Assembly (NCBI GenBank): GCA_019745325.1
Contig: JAIETK010000003.1
Location: forward strand, 62,001-126,000
Length of the DNA stretch: 64,000 nt
Origin: Nitrosomonas sp.
Lineage (GTDB): Bacteria > Pseudomonadota > Gammaproteobacteria > Burkholderiales > Nitrosomonadaceae
Reading direction: 5' to 3'
Position numbers and translations under genes: made by a program
Notes under the pieces: model-generated
What the model was told of the DNA's origin: nothing
What the model saw: the letters and a program-made list of their open reading frames with translations, nothing else
The model's database searches: none
Shown: in pieces, positions 38,470 to 48,000 of the stretch
How positions within the stretch are numbered: position 1 is the first letter of the stretch
Layout of the letters: every line of letters begins with the position of its first letter

Positions 38470-39419
38470 TGAACAATAGTAAAAGAACGCGAGAGCTCTT
38501 GCTGCGCAGCACGTACCTGGATATCGACAGCATCGTCGGCGAGCTGCGCGCGTTGCGTATCGCATCACTGGAGAGCCGTAACCGCCACGACCGGCCGCCC
38601 CGTTTGCCATCGCGTAAAATTCTGGCAAGTGTCGCGGAAGGCTTAAGCGCGGCGATGTTTCCAAACCGGCTGGGTTCAGCGGAGCTAGCAGACGAAGGTA
38701 TCGATCACTATGTCGGTCATATTCTGAATATGACATTGCGCGAGCTGATGGTGCAAATTCAGCACGAATTACACTATAACTCCGGCTTGGAGATCCTCAG
38801 CGATGAAGATCGCGCGCAATCGGTAGTCATTACCCAGGCATTTGCCAAAAGCTTGCCGGAAGTTCGGCGTTTGCTGGAAAGCGATATCAAAGCCGCTTAC
38901 GAAGGCGATCCCGCGGCGCGGAATATCGATGAAGTCCTGGTTTGCTATCCCGGCATCACGGCAATCACGCACTACCGTTTGGCGCATGTGCTGCACGAAT
39001 TGGGCGTGCCATTGATCGCTCGTATGATTTCCGAAATCGCTCACTCAGTCACAGGTATCGAAATTCATCCGGGTGCGCAAATCGGCGGCAGCTTTTTTAT
39101 TGACCACGGCACCGGCGTCGTGATCGGTGAAACCGCGATCATCGGCCACAATGTCCGTTTGTACCAGGCGGTCACATTGGGCGCTAAACGTTTTCCGGTC
39201 GATGAAAACGGTGCTTTAGTGAAAGGCAATCTGCGTCATCCGATTGTGGAAGATGACGTTGTCATTTATGCCGGCGCGACGATCCTGGGCCGGATCACCA
39301 TCGGCCGGGGTTCAACGATTGGCGGCAATGTCTGGCTGACCCGCAGCGTGCCGCCCGGCAGCAATATTACGCAAGCTCAAACCCGGCACGAAGTTTTTGA
39401 AAATGGCGCCGGTATTTGA
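38469..39419 (+). CDS. cysE: serine O-acetyltransferase (EpsC/CysE type)
   Basis: Acetylates serine with acetyl-CoA, first step of cysteine synthesis. 316 residues: a long helical N-terminal domain, then left-handed beta-helix hexapeptide repeats (IHPGAQIGGSFFIDHGTG, VVIGETAIIG, GATILGRITIGRG) with catalytic H in DHGTGV. GTG start overlapping the cysK stop. The extended form is that often labelled EpsC; it lacks a C-terminal -DYSI-type isoleucine exactly as in E. coli but ends in GAGI, and a terminal Ile is what binds CysK in the cysteine synthase complex. Confidence 0.9.
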   Translation: MNNSKRTRELLLRSTYLDIDSIVGELRALRIASLESRNRHDRPPRLPSRKILASVAEGLSAAMFPNRLGSAELADEGIDHYVGHILNMTLRELMVQIQHELHYNSGLEILSDEDRAQSVVITQAFAKSLPEVRRLLESDIKAAYEGDPAARNIDEVLVCYPGITAITHYRLAHVLHELGVPLIARMISEIAHSVTGIEIHPGAQIGGSFFIDHGTGVVIGETAIIGHNVRLYQAVTLGAKRFPVDENGALVKGNLRHPIVEDDVVIYAGATILGRITIGRGSTIGGNVWLTRSVPPGSNITQAQTRHEVFENGAGI

Positions 39420-39462
39420 CCCTTTGCAAGAATATAAATACTGACGATCTTCAATTCTTATC

Positions 39463-39888
39463 ATGATGACAACTCAAAAAATAATACTCACACTCGACGA
39501 TGTTAAGCGAATCGCCACAGCCGCCGAAAGCGAAGCGTTGCAGAATCAGTGGCCGGTCGTGATTGCCATTGTCGATGATGGCGGTCATTTGCTGTACTTG
39601 CAGCGGCTCGACAACACCCAGTTTGGCAGCGTCACTGTCGCCATTGAAAAAGCCCGCGCTGCGATCGCTTTCCGGCGTCCGACGAAAGTCCTGGAAACCA
39701 ATATCACCGAGGGACGCTTACAATACCTGAAATTACCCGGCGCATTACCCGTGGAAGGCGGTTTGCCGATCATTATCGATGATCAATTCGTTGGCGCCGT
39801 CGGCGTCAGCGGCGTACGGTCTTTCCAGGACGCTCAGATTGCTCAGGCAGGTATTGCCGCGTTGTTATCCCACTTGCAAGACCGCTGA
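39463..39888 (+). CDS. GlcG/HbpS-family protein, possible heme binder
   Basis: 141 residues of one compact alpha/beta domain with the GlcG/HbpS pattern: VAIVDDGGHLLYLQRLD, a central helix of alanine-rich AIEKARAAIAF and GGLPIIIDDQFVGAVGVSG. Members bind heme or sit in glycolate and diol operons; none of those genes is here, so the ligand is unknown. Begins ATG 39463 or 39466. Transcribed in the same direction as cysE, 43 nt after it, but probably separate in function. Confidence 0.8.
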   Translation: MMTTQKIILTLDDVKRIATAAESEALQNQWPVVIAIVDDGGHLLYLQRLDNTQFGSVTVAIEKARAAIAFRRPTKVLETNITEGRLQYLKLPGALPVEGGLPIIIDDQFVGAVGVSGVRSFQDAQIAQAGIAALLSHLQDR

Positions 39889-39953
39889 GACGCGGCAAAA
39901 TTAAATCGGCATCGGGCAGGTGCAGGGGTTTTATAGCAGCCTTTGCCGATCAT

Positions 39954-40448
39954 TCAGGCATGACGCTCGTCATCAACCTGTATCAGATAGATCAGCGTTA
40001 CAGCGATGATCATTACAAAACGGAACGCGGCTTGCTGACCGTTGGCAACTTCCGATTGCCACATCAGAAACCATTCACCGCCGATGGTCATAAAACCCGT
40101 GAACCACAGCAGGAAGCCAAGGGTTAACCCTAAAATTGCAGTACTTTTCGCTTGATTAAAGGATGCGGGATCTTTGATGCTCCGGCACAAACGCCAGCCA
40201 CCGAGCCAGCAGAGCCCTGCAATCAGGGCTTCTACCGCAATGATAAAAATATACACGGCATGATGGATAAACGGTGAGTCGATGGCGCGCCACAGTCCTT
40301 TGTTATCCGGAAAAGTGGTATCCATCGTCAGTACATGGCCGACAAAGAAAAAATTCGAGTCGTAATCGGTGATATTGCTGAATGCCACCAAGGTTGCAAA
40401 AAATGCAATCGACCAAACCAGGATGACTTTCGATAGCCGCGTATACAT
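39954..40448 (-). CDS. DUF2165 small integral membrane protein
   Basis: 164 residues with four predicted membrane helices (about 7-27, 62-85, 100-123, 140-158) and the DUF2165 sequence pattern (FSNITDYDSNFFFVGHVLTMD, GLCWLGG and LWFTGFMTIGGEWFLMWQS). Inner membrane; function unknown for the family. It stands alone on the minus strand downstream of the convergent GlcG-like gene. Confidence 0.85.
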   Translation of the reverse strand: MYTRLSKVILVWSIAFFATLVAFSNITDYDSNFFFVGHVLTMDTTFPDNKGLWRAIDSPFIHHAVYIFIIAVEALIAGLCWLGGWRLCRSIKDPASFNQAKSTAILGLTLGFLLWFTGFMTIGGEWFLMWQSEVANGQQAAFRFVMIIAVTLIYLIQVDDERHA

Positions 40449-40543
40449 GAGAAGAACGCTGTCTCAATTCACTCAATACGAGTTAAGCATCCATTGAGAT
40501 GCACCAATATTGCAGCATTCTAAGCACTGACTGATTGTTGAGA

Positions 40544-40580
40544 AACCTGGCCAGCAATGCAATGCTTTCCCGGCCAGGTT
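40544..40580. other. GC-rich hairpin beside repeat copy C
   Basis: AACCTGGCC (40544-40552) and GGCCAGGTT (40572-40580) form a perfect 9-bp stem with a 19-nt loop. No T tract on either side, so it may be a transcript 3'-end structure or part of another repeat; it is not within the 151-bp element. Confidence 0.4.
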
Positions 40581-40607
40581 CGTGTTGAATAATTCTTGCG
40601 AATAATA

Positions 40608-40758
40608 CTAGGGAAATGCTGATTAATTCGGCGAACGAGAGGAAGCACGAGGCGCACGGAACGCAGCAACCGAGACATATCAACAAGATAGGCGAGGATG
40701 CGAGTACCGCGCAATAAAGTGATTCGCTCGTGCAGTCAATTAATCAGCGTTTCCCTAG
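40608..40758. repeat. 151-bp terminal-inverted-repeat element, copy C
   Basis: Best preserved copy. Left end CTAGGGAAATGCTGATTAAT and right end ATTAATCAGCGTTTCCCTAG; inverted repeats match at 20 of 21 positions. Inner sequence closely matches copy B. The right end overlaps the last codon and stop of the Tim44-like gene, which reads into the element from outside and stops at its terminal TAG. Confidence 0.9.
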
Positions 40759-41612
40759 GAAACTTGCTGAATACCCGCCAGTAACCAGGTTGCGTCGGGA
40801 TCTTTCAGATCTTTTTGCACGTGCCAGATTTCATCAAACGCTTCAGGCTCGCCATCCGGCAAATCACGCAGTTGCCCGGTAAAGCGGACACTGGCAATCG
40901 CCATGTCATTGGTCGTTTCGACTTCCAGCAGATTGGCGTCAATAAACATGACCTCGGTTTGTTGCGGCTCATCTCCGCGTTCTTGAATTTGCGCGCTGAT
41001 TTCAGCGAGCATTTCCGTAGTCGCAAAATCACGGATTTCGCTAATATCGCCACGGTCATTCGCAGCCTGTAAACGAATAAACGAGGCTTTAGCGTTGCGC
41101 AAGAAAGGCTCTACTTTGAAGTCAGCAGGAATATTCGGCTGATTTGACGAGTTGTCGCTGGCTGTTGTTGCCCCTCCGGCAAACGGAGGTGTTTGAAAAC
41201 GATCCGGTGTCGCGGTATTCATGCCGGAATATTGCATGGAAGCGGCTTGTCCGTCAGTTCTGGGTTTGCGCAGCATACGGATAATGAAAAATACTGCGCC
41301 TATCAATAACGCTAAAACAACAAAATCCATCATATTGATATTCTCAAACGCACCACCCATGAAAAGCGCTGCCAATAGACCACCGGCTGCCAGACCAGCC
41401 AATGCGCCGCCCCATTTGCTGCCGCCAGAAGCCGCCGCCGCTGGTGCGGCAGCAGGCGCTTGCTGTGGCGTCGGTGTTGCTTGCTGTTTGTTTACGGCTT
41501 GACGTTGTGTGCCGATATTTTTACCACCGCCCATGCGCTTTGCTTCTGCGTCGAAGGCGAGCAATCCAAAACTGAGAAAAGCCAGTGTCAGAAAGGTGAG
41601 TGTTTTTTTCAT
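40755..41612 (-). CDS. Tim44-like domain membrane protein
   Basis: 285 residues from ATG 41612, chosen because GGGAG lies upstream and the product then begins with a signal peptide (MKKTLTFLTLAFLSFGLLAF). Then an Ala/Gln/Pro-rich linker (30-70), two membrane helices (about 73-95 and 101-122) and a C-terminal Tim44-like domain (170-285). Such proteins are common in Betaproteobacteria and of unknown function. The stop codon TAG (40757-40755) and the last base of the final serine codon belong to repeat copy C, so the native C-terminus may have been longer. Confidence 0.88.
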   Translation of the reverse strand: MKKTLTFLTLAFLSFGLLAFDAEAKRMGGGKNIGTQRQAVNKQQATPTPQQAPAAAPAAAASGGSKWGGALAGLAAGGLLAALFMGGAFENINMMDFVVLALLIGAVFFIIRMLRKPRTDGQAASMQYSGMNTATPDRFQTPPFAGGATTASDNSSNQPNIPADFKVEPFLRNAKASFIRLQAANDRGDISEIRDFATTEMLAEISAQIQERGDEPQQTEVMFIDANLLEVETTNDMAIASVRFTGQLRDLPDGEPEAFDEIWHVQKDLKDPDATWLLAGIQQVS

Positions 41613-41741
41613 CGTTGTCTCCCAAACTGTTATTGAAAAAAAAGAGTATAGCATCCGGTTTGCGTTACCAGCCATACCGGACTAATTTGATAGTAAATTC
41701 CAAAAAAATTGCAAATGGCCCGCAACGCATTTCCCATGCTG

Positions 41742-42239
41742 TCAACGCAGCAGGACTAAACGAGGCACGGCATCCTCAGCTATCCATAAAATGGCATTCT
41801 GAGAATACTTTTGCCCGATGAATTTAGCGGTATCGAAATCCAAACTCGCCACAAAGAAGCTTTTTTCGACGGGCCAATGCCCCGATGGGTCGAGGTTAAT
41901 GCCTTCAATAATAGGGTAAGACCGGTGGATTAATAATTTACGTAGCGAGCGATGCGCTGTTTCGTTTTCGTCATAACCCAATTGCTGACTGTAAGGGTTG
42001 TAAGCGCTAATAATTGCCGCGCGAGTACATTTAAGTTCATTTAGAAGATCTGAAAGGGATCGTGAGAACCGATTGATTCGCAGTGCGATTGATCCCGGCT
42101 CGGTGTCTATCCGGTAAATTGCATGGTGATAACTATCAACAAGATCGCAGGCTATTGCAGATGAAGCCACCGGAATTTCATCGGAAGCATTACAACAATT
42201 ATCAATGTGCATGATCATGGTGCTCATGATCCGCCGCAT
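41742..42239 (-). CDS. DUF3293 protein
   Basis: 165 residues at most. The DUF3293 pattern is visible: AAIISAYNPYSQQLGYDEN, then RSLRKLLIHR, EGINLDPSGHWPVEKSFFV and a final GQKYSQNAILWI. The family is uncharacterised, small and cytoplasmic. Its 5' end overlaps the cytochrome c gene in another frame; several in-frame ATGs (42239, 42227, 42218, 42212) make the start uncertain. Overlap suggests co-translation with the cytochrome, without an obvious functional link. Confidence 0.8.
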   Translation of the reverse strand: MRRIMSTMIMHIDNCCNASDEIPVASSAIACDLVDSYHHAIYRIDTEPGSIALRINRFSRSLSDLLNELKCTRAAIISAYNPYSQQLGYDENETAHRSLRKLLIHRSYPIIEGINLDPSGHWPVEKSFFVASLDFDTAKFIGQKYSQNAILWIAEDAVPRLVLLR

Positions 42240-42759
42240 GGTCCTGAGTTGAATGCGTCAGTTCCTTATATTGCGCTTGGGTCATGCCGCTCATTTTAAA
42301 GATAAACGCCACCATCGCCCAAATGGTCGCATCGTCGTGACTCAATCCCCAAGCCGGCATAGCGGTCATTTTAATGCCATTTTTGATAACCCAAAAATAA
42401 CCCTTTGCCAGACCCAGCATTTCGGCTTGATTACTAATTGTTTCTCGCTGAGAAAAAACAGGCGCCTGCGGATAAAGTCCGATCGACAGTTCAGTCGGCT
42501 CCATGCCGGGAGCTAAATGACAGCCTGTGCACATTGCATGGTAGTGCGTGGCGCCGATCCTAATCATATCGCCGCTATCCAGCGGTGGAACTTCGATATC
42601 CTTTGCGTGCGCATTGATAGAACTGATGCGGATCCACTCAATTAACTTTTCTGTAATAGGCCAGTGCTTTTCTGTGGCAGCAAAGTTATAGACGCCGGAA
42701 CTGATGGTAATTGCAGCTAATGCTAGCGATACCAACATCAAACTAAGGAATTTTTTCAT
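42202..42759 (-). CDS. periplasmic mono-heme cytochrome c with histidine-rich tail
   Basis: 185 residues: signal or anchor helix at the N-terminus (5-25), one heme site C77-T-G-C80-H81 and a likely methionine ligand in MTAMPAW (M131 or M134), all consistent with a class I cytochrome c. The C-terminus ends in a metal-binding-like run of His and Asp (HAADHEHHDHAH). The N-terminal helix has no clear cleavage site, so the protein may remain anchored. It probably shuttles electrons in the periplasm; partners are not encoded nearby. Confidence 0.88.
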   Translation of the reverse strand: MKKFLSLMLVSLALAAITISSGVYNFAATEKHWPITEKLIEWIRISSINAHAKDIEVPPLDSGDMIRIGATHYHAMCTGCHLAPGMEPTELSIGLYPQAPVFSQRETISNQAEMLGLAKGYFWVIKNGIKMTAMPAWGLSHDDATIWAMVAFIFKMSGMTQAQYKELTHSTQDHAADHEHHDHAH

Positions 42760-42818
42760 TTAGTCACCTTGCGCAGTGTTTTTGTGTCCGAATTGCCGGC
42801 CAAATTCATACCATTAAA

Positions 42819-42964
42819 ATAAGAAAGCGCTACACAATCCGCCGAGTAACATAAAATGCAAGAGAAGCTGAGTACAGCACACGAAACCAGGCTCGTCGCA
42901 GGCGCGTCAAGCGCTAATTACCACGACATCTCGATTGCAAAACAAAAAATCAGCGTTTCCATAG
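42819..42964. repeat. degenerate copy E of the 151-bp inverted-repeat element
   Basis: Left part TAAGAAAGCGCT then AATCCGCCGAG aligns with the left end of copies B and C, and right part AAATCAGCGTTTCCATAG aligns with their right end. The span, 146 bp, is close to 151. The inside is strongly diverged. It fills the gap between the cytochrome c gene and rpiA. Confidence 0.6.
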
Positions 42965-43077
42965 TACTTCTATTCCAGCCCGTAATCAAACGACATTCTG
43001 TTAGACTGTTAGAAACATTGTCTATTTCAGCGGATAACGCTATGCTGATAACTTATATTATTATTTTTCTGTAAAGT

Positions 43078-43746
43078 ATGGCTACAATGACACAAGATGA
43101 ACAAAAGAGAGCAGTTGCAGCAGCGGCAATTCAACATATTCCGGTCGGTTGTATTGTAGGAGTCGGTACGGGTTCTACAGCGAATTATTTCATTGATGAA
43201 CTCGCAAAAATAAAACACAAAATTGAAGGCGCAGTTGCAAGTTCGGATGCAACGGCTCAGCGTCTTAGAAGTCACGGCATTGAAGTATTGGATCTGAATA
43301 ATGTTGTTGACTTGCCCGTGTATGTTGATGGAGCCGACGAAATTACCGAGCATTTGCATATGATCAAAGGCGGCGGTGGCGCTCTAACACGGGAAAAAAT
43401 TGTTGCAGCTGTTGCACGTAAATTTGTATGCATTACCGATCAAACTAAGCTGGTCAACATTCTTGGGGAATTCCCATTGCCGATTGAAGTTATTCCAATG
43501 GCCCGTAGTTATGTTGCACGCGAGATTGTCCATTTAGGCGGGCACCCGGCATTACGCCAAGGTTTTATAACTGATAATGGTAATGTCATTTTGGACATTC
43601 ATGGTTTGCAAATTATGAATCCTGTAGAACTTGAAGCAACTCTTAATCAGATTACAGGTATCGTAACCAACGGGCTTTTTGCACGACGCCCGGCCGATAC
43701 TTTATTGCTGGGAACCGACAATGGTGTACGCACTATAACTGCTTGA
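43078..43746 (+). CDS. rpiA: ribose-5-phosphate isomerase A
   Basis: Interconverts ribose 5-phosphate and ribulose 5-phosphate in the pentose phosphate and Calvin cycles. 222 residues; [15 protein letters not shown] near the N-terminus, [12 protein letters not shown] (catalytic acid) and [14 protein letters not shown]. The last motif and length are typical of RpiA. ATG 43078 has no strong Shine-Dalgarno. phoU follows after 58 nt. Confidence 0.97.
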   Translation: MATMTQDEQKRAVAAAAIQHIPVGCIVGVGTGSTANYFIDELAKIKHKIEGAVASSDATAQRLRSHGIEVLDLNNVVDLPVYVDGADEITEHLHMIKGGGGALTREKIVAAVARKFVCITDQTKLVNILGEFPLPIEVIPMARSYVAREIVHLGGHPALRQGFITDNGNVILDIHGLQIMNPVELEATLNQITGIVTNGLFARRPADTLLLGTDNGVRTITA

Positions 43747-43804
43747 TCGATATCAGCTATTCCGATTCGTATATTTCATCTTGAAATGACAAAGGCTACA
43801 TTTT

Positions 43805-44512
43805 ATGGCAAACAAAGAACATATCTCTAAGCAGTTCGATGCAGATCTCGAAGAAGTACGTACGCGTGTTCTGCAAATGGGTGGTTTTGTCGAAGAACAG
43901 ATCGAATATGCCATTGATGCGCTGACCAGCGGAAATGAGGAATTGATCGATCAAGTTATCACGCGAGATCATCGAGTTAATGCTATGGAAGTATCCATTG
44001 ATGAAATTTGCAATCAGATTATTGCACGCCGGCAACCTACAGCAAGTGACTTGCGCTTGATTATGATGGTCATAAAAACCATTACCGATCTGGAACGTAT
44101 CGGTGATGAAGCCGCGAAAATTGCGCGTATGGCTAAATTAATTTATTCCTCGGATCGGATGCATATTCCACGTTTTAATGAGATTAAACATGTCGCAAGT
44201 ATCGCGATGGATATGCTGCATAAGGCACTTGACTCATTTGCGCGGCTGGATTTAAACGCAGCCGCACAAATTGTCAGGCAGGATGAATTCGTTGATGAAG
44301 AATTTCGCTCTATTCTGCGGCAATTAATTACATTTATGATGGAAGACCCTAGAAAAATCTCCACGTGCCTGGAGATTGTATTTATCGCCAAAGCAATCGA
44401 ACGCATCGGAGATCATGCCAAGAATATGTCGGAATATGTCGTGTATATGGTAAAGGGTAAAGATGTGCGCCATGTAACGGCGGATCAGATTGAACAAGAA
44501 ATTAGGGAATAA
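43805..44512 (+). CDS. phoU: phosphate-uptake regulator PhoU
   Basis: Negative regulator of the PhoR/PhoB phosphate response and the Pst transporter. 235 residues of two PhoU three-helix bundles; the repeated metal-site motif E-x-x-x-D appears in ITDLERIGDEAAKIA (about residue 95) and KAIERIGDHAKNMSEYV (about 199). Usually found next to pst genes; here it stands beside rpiA and no pst or pho gene is in the window. Confidence 0.95.
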   Translation: MANKEHISKQFDADLEEVRTRVLQMGGFVEEQIEYAIDALTSGNEELIDQVITRDHRVNAMEVSIDEICNQIIARRQPTASDLRLIMMVIKTITDLERIGDEAAKIARMAKLIYSSDRMHIPRFNEIKHVASIAMDMLHKALDSFARLDLNAAAQIVRQDEFVDEEFRSILRQLITFMMEDPRKISTCLEIVFIAKAIERIGDHAKNMSEYVVYMVKGKDVRHVTADQIEQEIRE

Positions 44513-44576
44513 GCTGAGCTCACGCTAAGTAACACACTTCCTCAGACAATTTTCTCTAAAAAAGCTATCTCTTAAA

Positions 44577-45038
44577 CTAGCGATTCCAACAATCCGCGAT
44601 ATTACCATCGGCGCCTTGCACGCCTGTATGTGTCAACGTAAGCGTTCCACAGATATCGCCCGCCATCGTCCCGGTCGGAATTGCTTGGAGGATAAATGTA
44701 CTGTCCGTTACCGCTTGCAATGAAATATTATATTGAGCTGTTCCATTTCTGGGTGATTGTGTAAGCGGCAAAGCAACCGCGATATCGTCTCCCCCTCTAT
44801 TCGCAACACCATCCGCTCCTACAGTCGCGTCATATTGATTATTTTGTGTATAAAAACGTTCCATGAATTGTGCATTCTCATAGAGTAACGATTTGGCGAC
44901 AGCGCGGTTAGACTGCCTTACATAATTTTGGTAGGAAGGTAAAGCAACCGATGCGAGGATACCTAAAATAGCGACGGCAACCATTAACTCAATTAATGTA
45001 AATCCCGTCACTTTAATAGAAGAAAATTTTAAATTCAT
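44577..45038 (-). CDS. pilE: type IV pilin-like minor pilin PilE
   Basis: 153 residues with the class III prepilin signal: leader to G12, mature start F13-T-L-I-E17 (conserved Glu5) and a hydrophobic helix VAVAILGILASVALP. The short disulfide-bounded C-terminal part (C at GDICGTLT and near the end, IADCWN) fits PilE-type minor pilins. Last gene of the fimT-pilV-pilW-pilX-pilY1-pilE operon on the minus strand. Confidence 0.92.
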   Translation of the reverse strand: MNLKFSSIKVTGFTLIELMVAVAILGILASVALPSYQNYVRQSNRAVAKSLLYENAQFMERFYTQNNQYDATVGADGVANRGGDDIAVALPLTQSPRNGTAQYNISLQAVTDSTFILQAIPTGTMAGDICGTLTLTHTGVQGADGNIADCWNR

Positions 45039-45085
45039 AGTTCTCGCAATATTAAGAATTAAATAAATATTTTTTGACTCGACTG

Positions 45086-48000
45086 TTATTGAATAAGCTC
45101 ACGCCAAGTAATCCTGCCTCGCAGCCCCGCTGCACCCTTTGCTGTAGTTGTTTGATTCAATAAACCATCTGCGGTTGAGTACACGAAAATATCCCGTGAT
45201 TCATCCGAGTGTCCTCTAATACGCGTAACGCCGCCCACGGAAAATCCGATTTCAATACCTGCGGATAAACCATCGTCAAGTGCCAGAACTCGATTTCTAT
45301 TGGTATCAAATGCTGGAAATGGCAGCATCCCACCCGTCAAATAGTTGATAGCATTAACAAACCCTCTACCACCAAAATCACAGGGTGACGCAGACGGCAC
45401 GATCGTGTTAAAAACCAGAATGCCATCCTCCAAGCTGGGAATACCCGTGAGTCTTTCACCGCTAACTGGTAAATCAATGTACCAGCCTTTAACCGTTGTC
45501 GAGTATGGCACGGCATTCTGTGTCAGTGTTCTTACGGAGGCATCAGTCATTACTTGTTGAACAAGTGAGCTTACTGTTACGGTTGCAGTCGTATTGTTAT
45601 CCCAGATACCATAAACGGATTGGGTATTGGTTGTCGTTGTATCTGCTGTCTCTAAATATTTACCTGTTCCGAATAGGACAAGTTGCCCCCCTTTTGGATG
45701 AAAACTTACCGAAGGCGGAGAAATAATCGGCTTGGATGTACCCGATGAAAATAAGGGCGCACCGCTAATAGCAACTTTCCAGCTTGCCGGAGAAGATGTG
45801 CTGACATCGAATTTCCATAAGTTCCCTTTGAAATCACCGGCGTAGATCACATCAACTTTCCCATTTCCATTCGAATCAAATGGAGTTGGCGTGGAAAGAC
45901 CGTTTCCTGTCCCAGCATCGGCGATCAACTTTATATAATCTGTACCTAATGTCCAAGAACCATCTTCTCCACCAGAAATAAATAAAATATAAAGAACTGC
46001 TTTGCCCCCCGTACTGTTATAACCATTACCGACAATCACAGCCCATTGATTATTCTCCATTTTAACGATCTGCATCGATTGACTGGTAAATGGATTGATT
46101 TGCGGAAGATTGTGGCTATAACCCATATCCGCATCATCATTACTCGTGAATTCCCATAACAATAAACTGGCCGCATTCGCTGCAGTAAAAGTTGGAGCTG
46201 ATTTTGCCGCATCTGCAGGATTAGTCACATCCAATGCAAAATATCCCTGCCCGCCTCCATTTAAGCCACTAACTAGTAAAGTTCTCCATGTCGAAGTAGC
46301 GCTCGAATAAACATCTCCCATCATTGGAGAGCCATCAACAAAATATCGATGATTTGCGGTGTAGTCTTTATCAGTTAGCCTACTCAGATTCTCATAGGTT
46401 GTGCTGGGTACATAGACTAGTAATTCCTTGCCGGCATCCGCGCTGGTGCATCCAGGTGTCACGCCAGGTATACAGGCATTAAACCCGTGTAACATTCCAT
46501 CGTTAGCCCCCACGTATATCATGGGTACACGATCTTTATAATTATTTTTAAAAGCTGCATACCCAGGATGATCCACATTGGAATAACCAGCAATCGGTTT
46601 CCCTACATAAAGTGGACCAGAGTTAATGATATCGCCCAGTTTACTTGTTGGACGAACACGAAAATTATTAACAGCCGTTGAACTAGCGCAAGTGAATGTT
46701 CCGCTTGCATTTTCACGCGCTGCGTCTCCTCGCAGAAATGCTACTCTTTCAGGCCCGCAGTTATCAATAACACCCGATGCATTTTTGTTGAGCAGATCTT
46801 TTTGTGCAGAAGTTAAATTGCCATACTCGAATGAAACCCCATCACTACTGCCTTTTGTAATAATTACTCGAGAAGAAGGGCTTATTGATCCCGAAGCAAG
46901 AGATATTTCTCCGGCATTCCATTCAGTTGTACCCATTACACCTGAGGAGTTGATCGGAATTGACAGAAGCTGGCCACTCCAGTCGCCACTATTAAATTTT
47001 GCCTGATATACACGACCATTTGTCGTTAATGAGTTGGAATTGGCTGCTACTGCCGAAGCAGAACCAGTTCTGGCAACAATAGTTCTTAGAGCATTCGTTA
47101 ACGCATTCGTAAATGCTGTTGGATCAGCGGCGCTAAAAAACTCTCCACGGCTATTTACCGCGGCATGCCATAAATCATCAATTTTATTCGCATCATTTAA
47201 GATTGGGTCCGGCCAGGTCTCCGCCCCAGTTGGTATTGAAGAGCGGGAACCTTGAACACCCAAACCGACGGTAAAATTCACCAAATGCTGCCAGAAAGCT
47301 GGATCATGCGGGTTAGTTGGTACTTTATTGGGTAAATCTGTACGCAAATCACTCTTCCAATAGCGCATTGCCACATCGGCCAGCGTGTTGCTATACGCAT
47401 CCGAATAGGGAAGCGCCGGAACATAACTATAACTCGCGGGAACGGCTGGAGAAGAGTCATTGACGATTGAGCTACCAGACTCATTATCGGAGTTATTCAC
47501 GCTCGTGAAGGAAGTCTCGGACCAATAACCATCCGTCATCAAAATATTATAATTTTGCCGGCATACGTGCTGAGTACCACCAGTCGACCCCGGTGTTTGT
47601 CCCCAAGGCCCTTTATCATCCGTTCGTTTAAAGTACTCACCGACCGCCATTAATGCTTCCCGGAGCGGCGTACCTTCTGCCGGAATATCATGATCATAAA
47701 GATTATTAAAAAAATTTGTTCGATCGGTTCCGGTAAATTGCCGGACACCAGTTTTTACAACAGTTGTTGCTACACCATCGACCGTCGTAGATCCTTTATT
47801 GATTGCGGCGAAACCAACCCGCATGGTATTACCTTGTGCAGCAAAAGCCCGCCCAATCCCTGCGCGTGCCAACAATATGCGAGATCGATAATAGGTATAC
47901 CAATTGGCAAAATTTTGAATTTCTTCAGCATAAGTACATGTAGGAGCTGCAACACAGTCGGTACGATTAGGCCCACCGGTATAAGTTGAAGTTGTTGATA

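Noticed and set aside
42856..43074. 72-codon plus-strand frame before rpiA
   Set aside because: Lies mostly within the degenerate repeat copy E and has no domain or ribosome-binding site.
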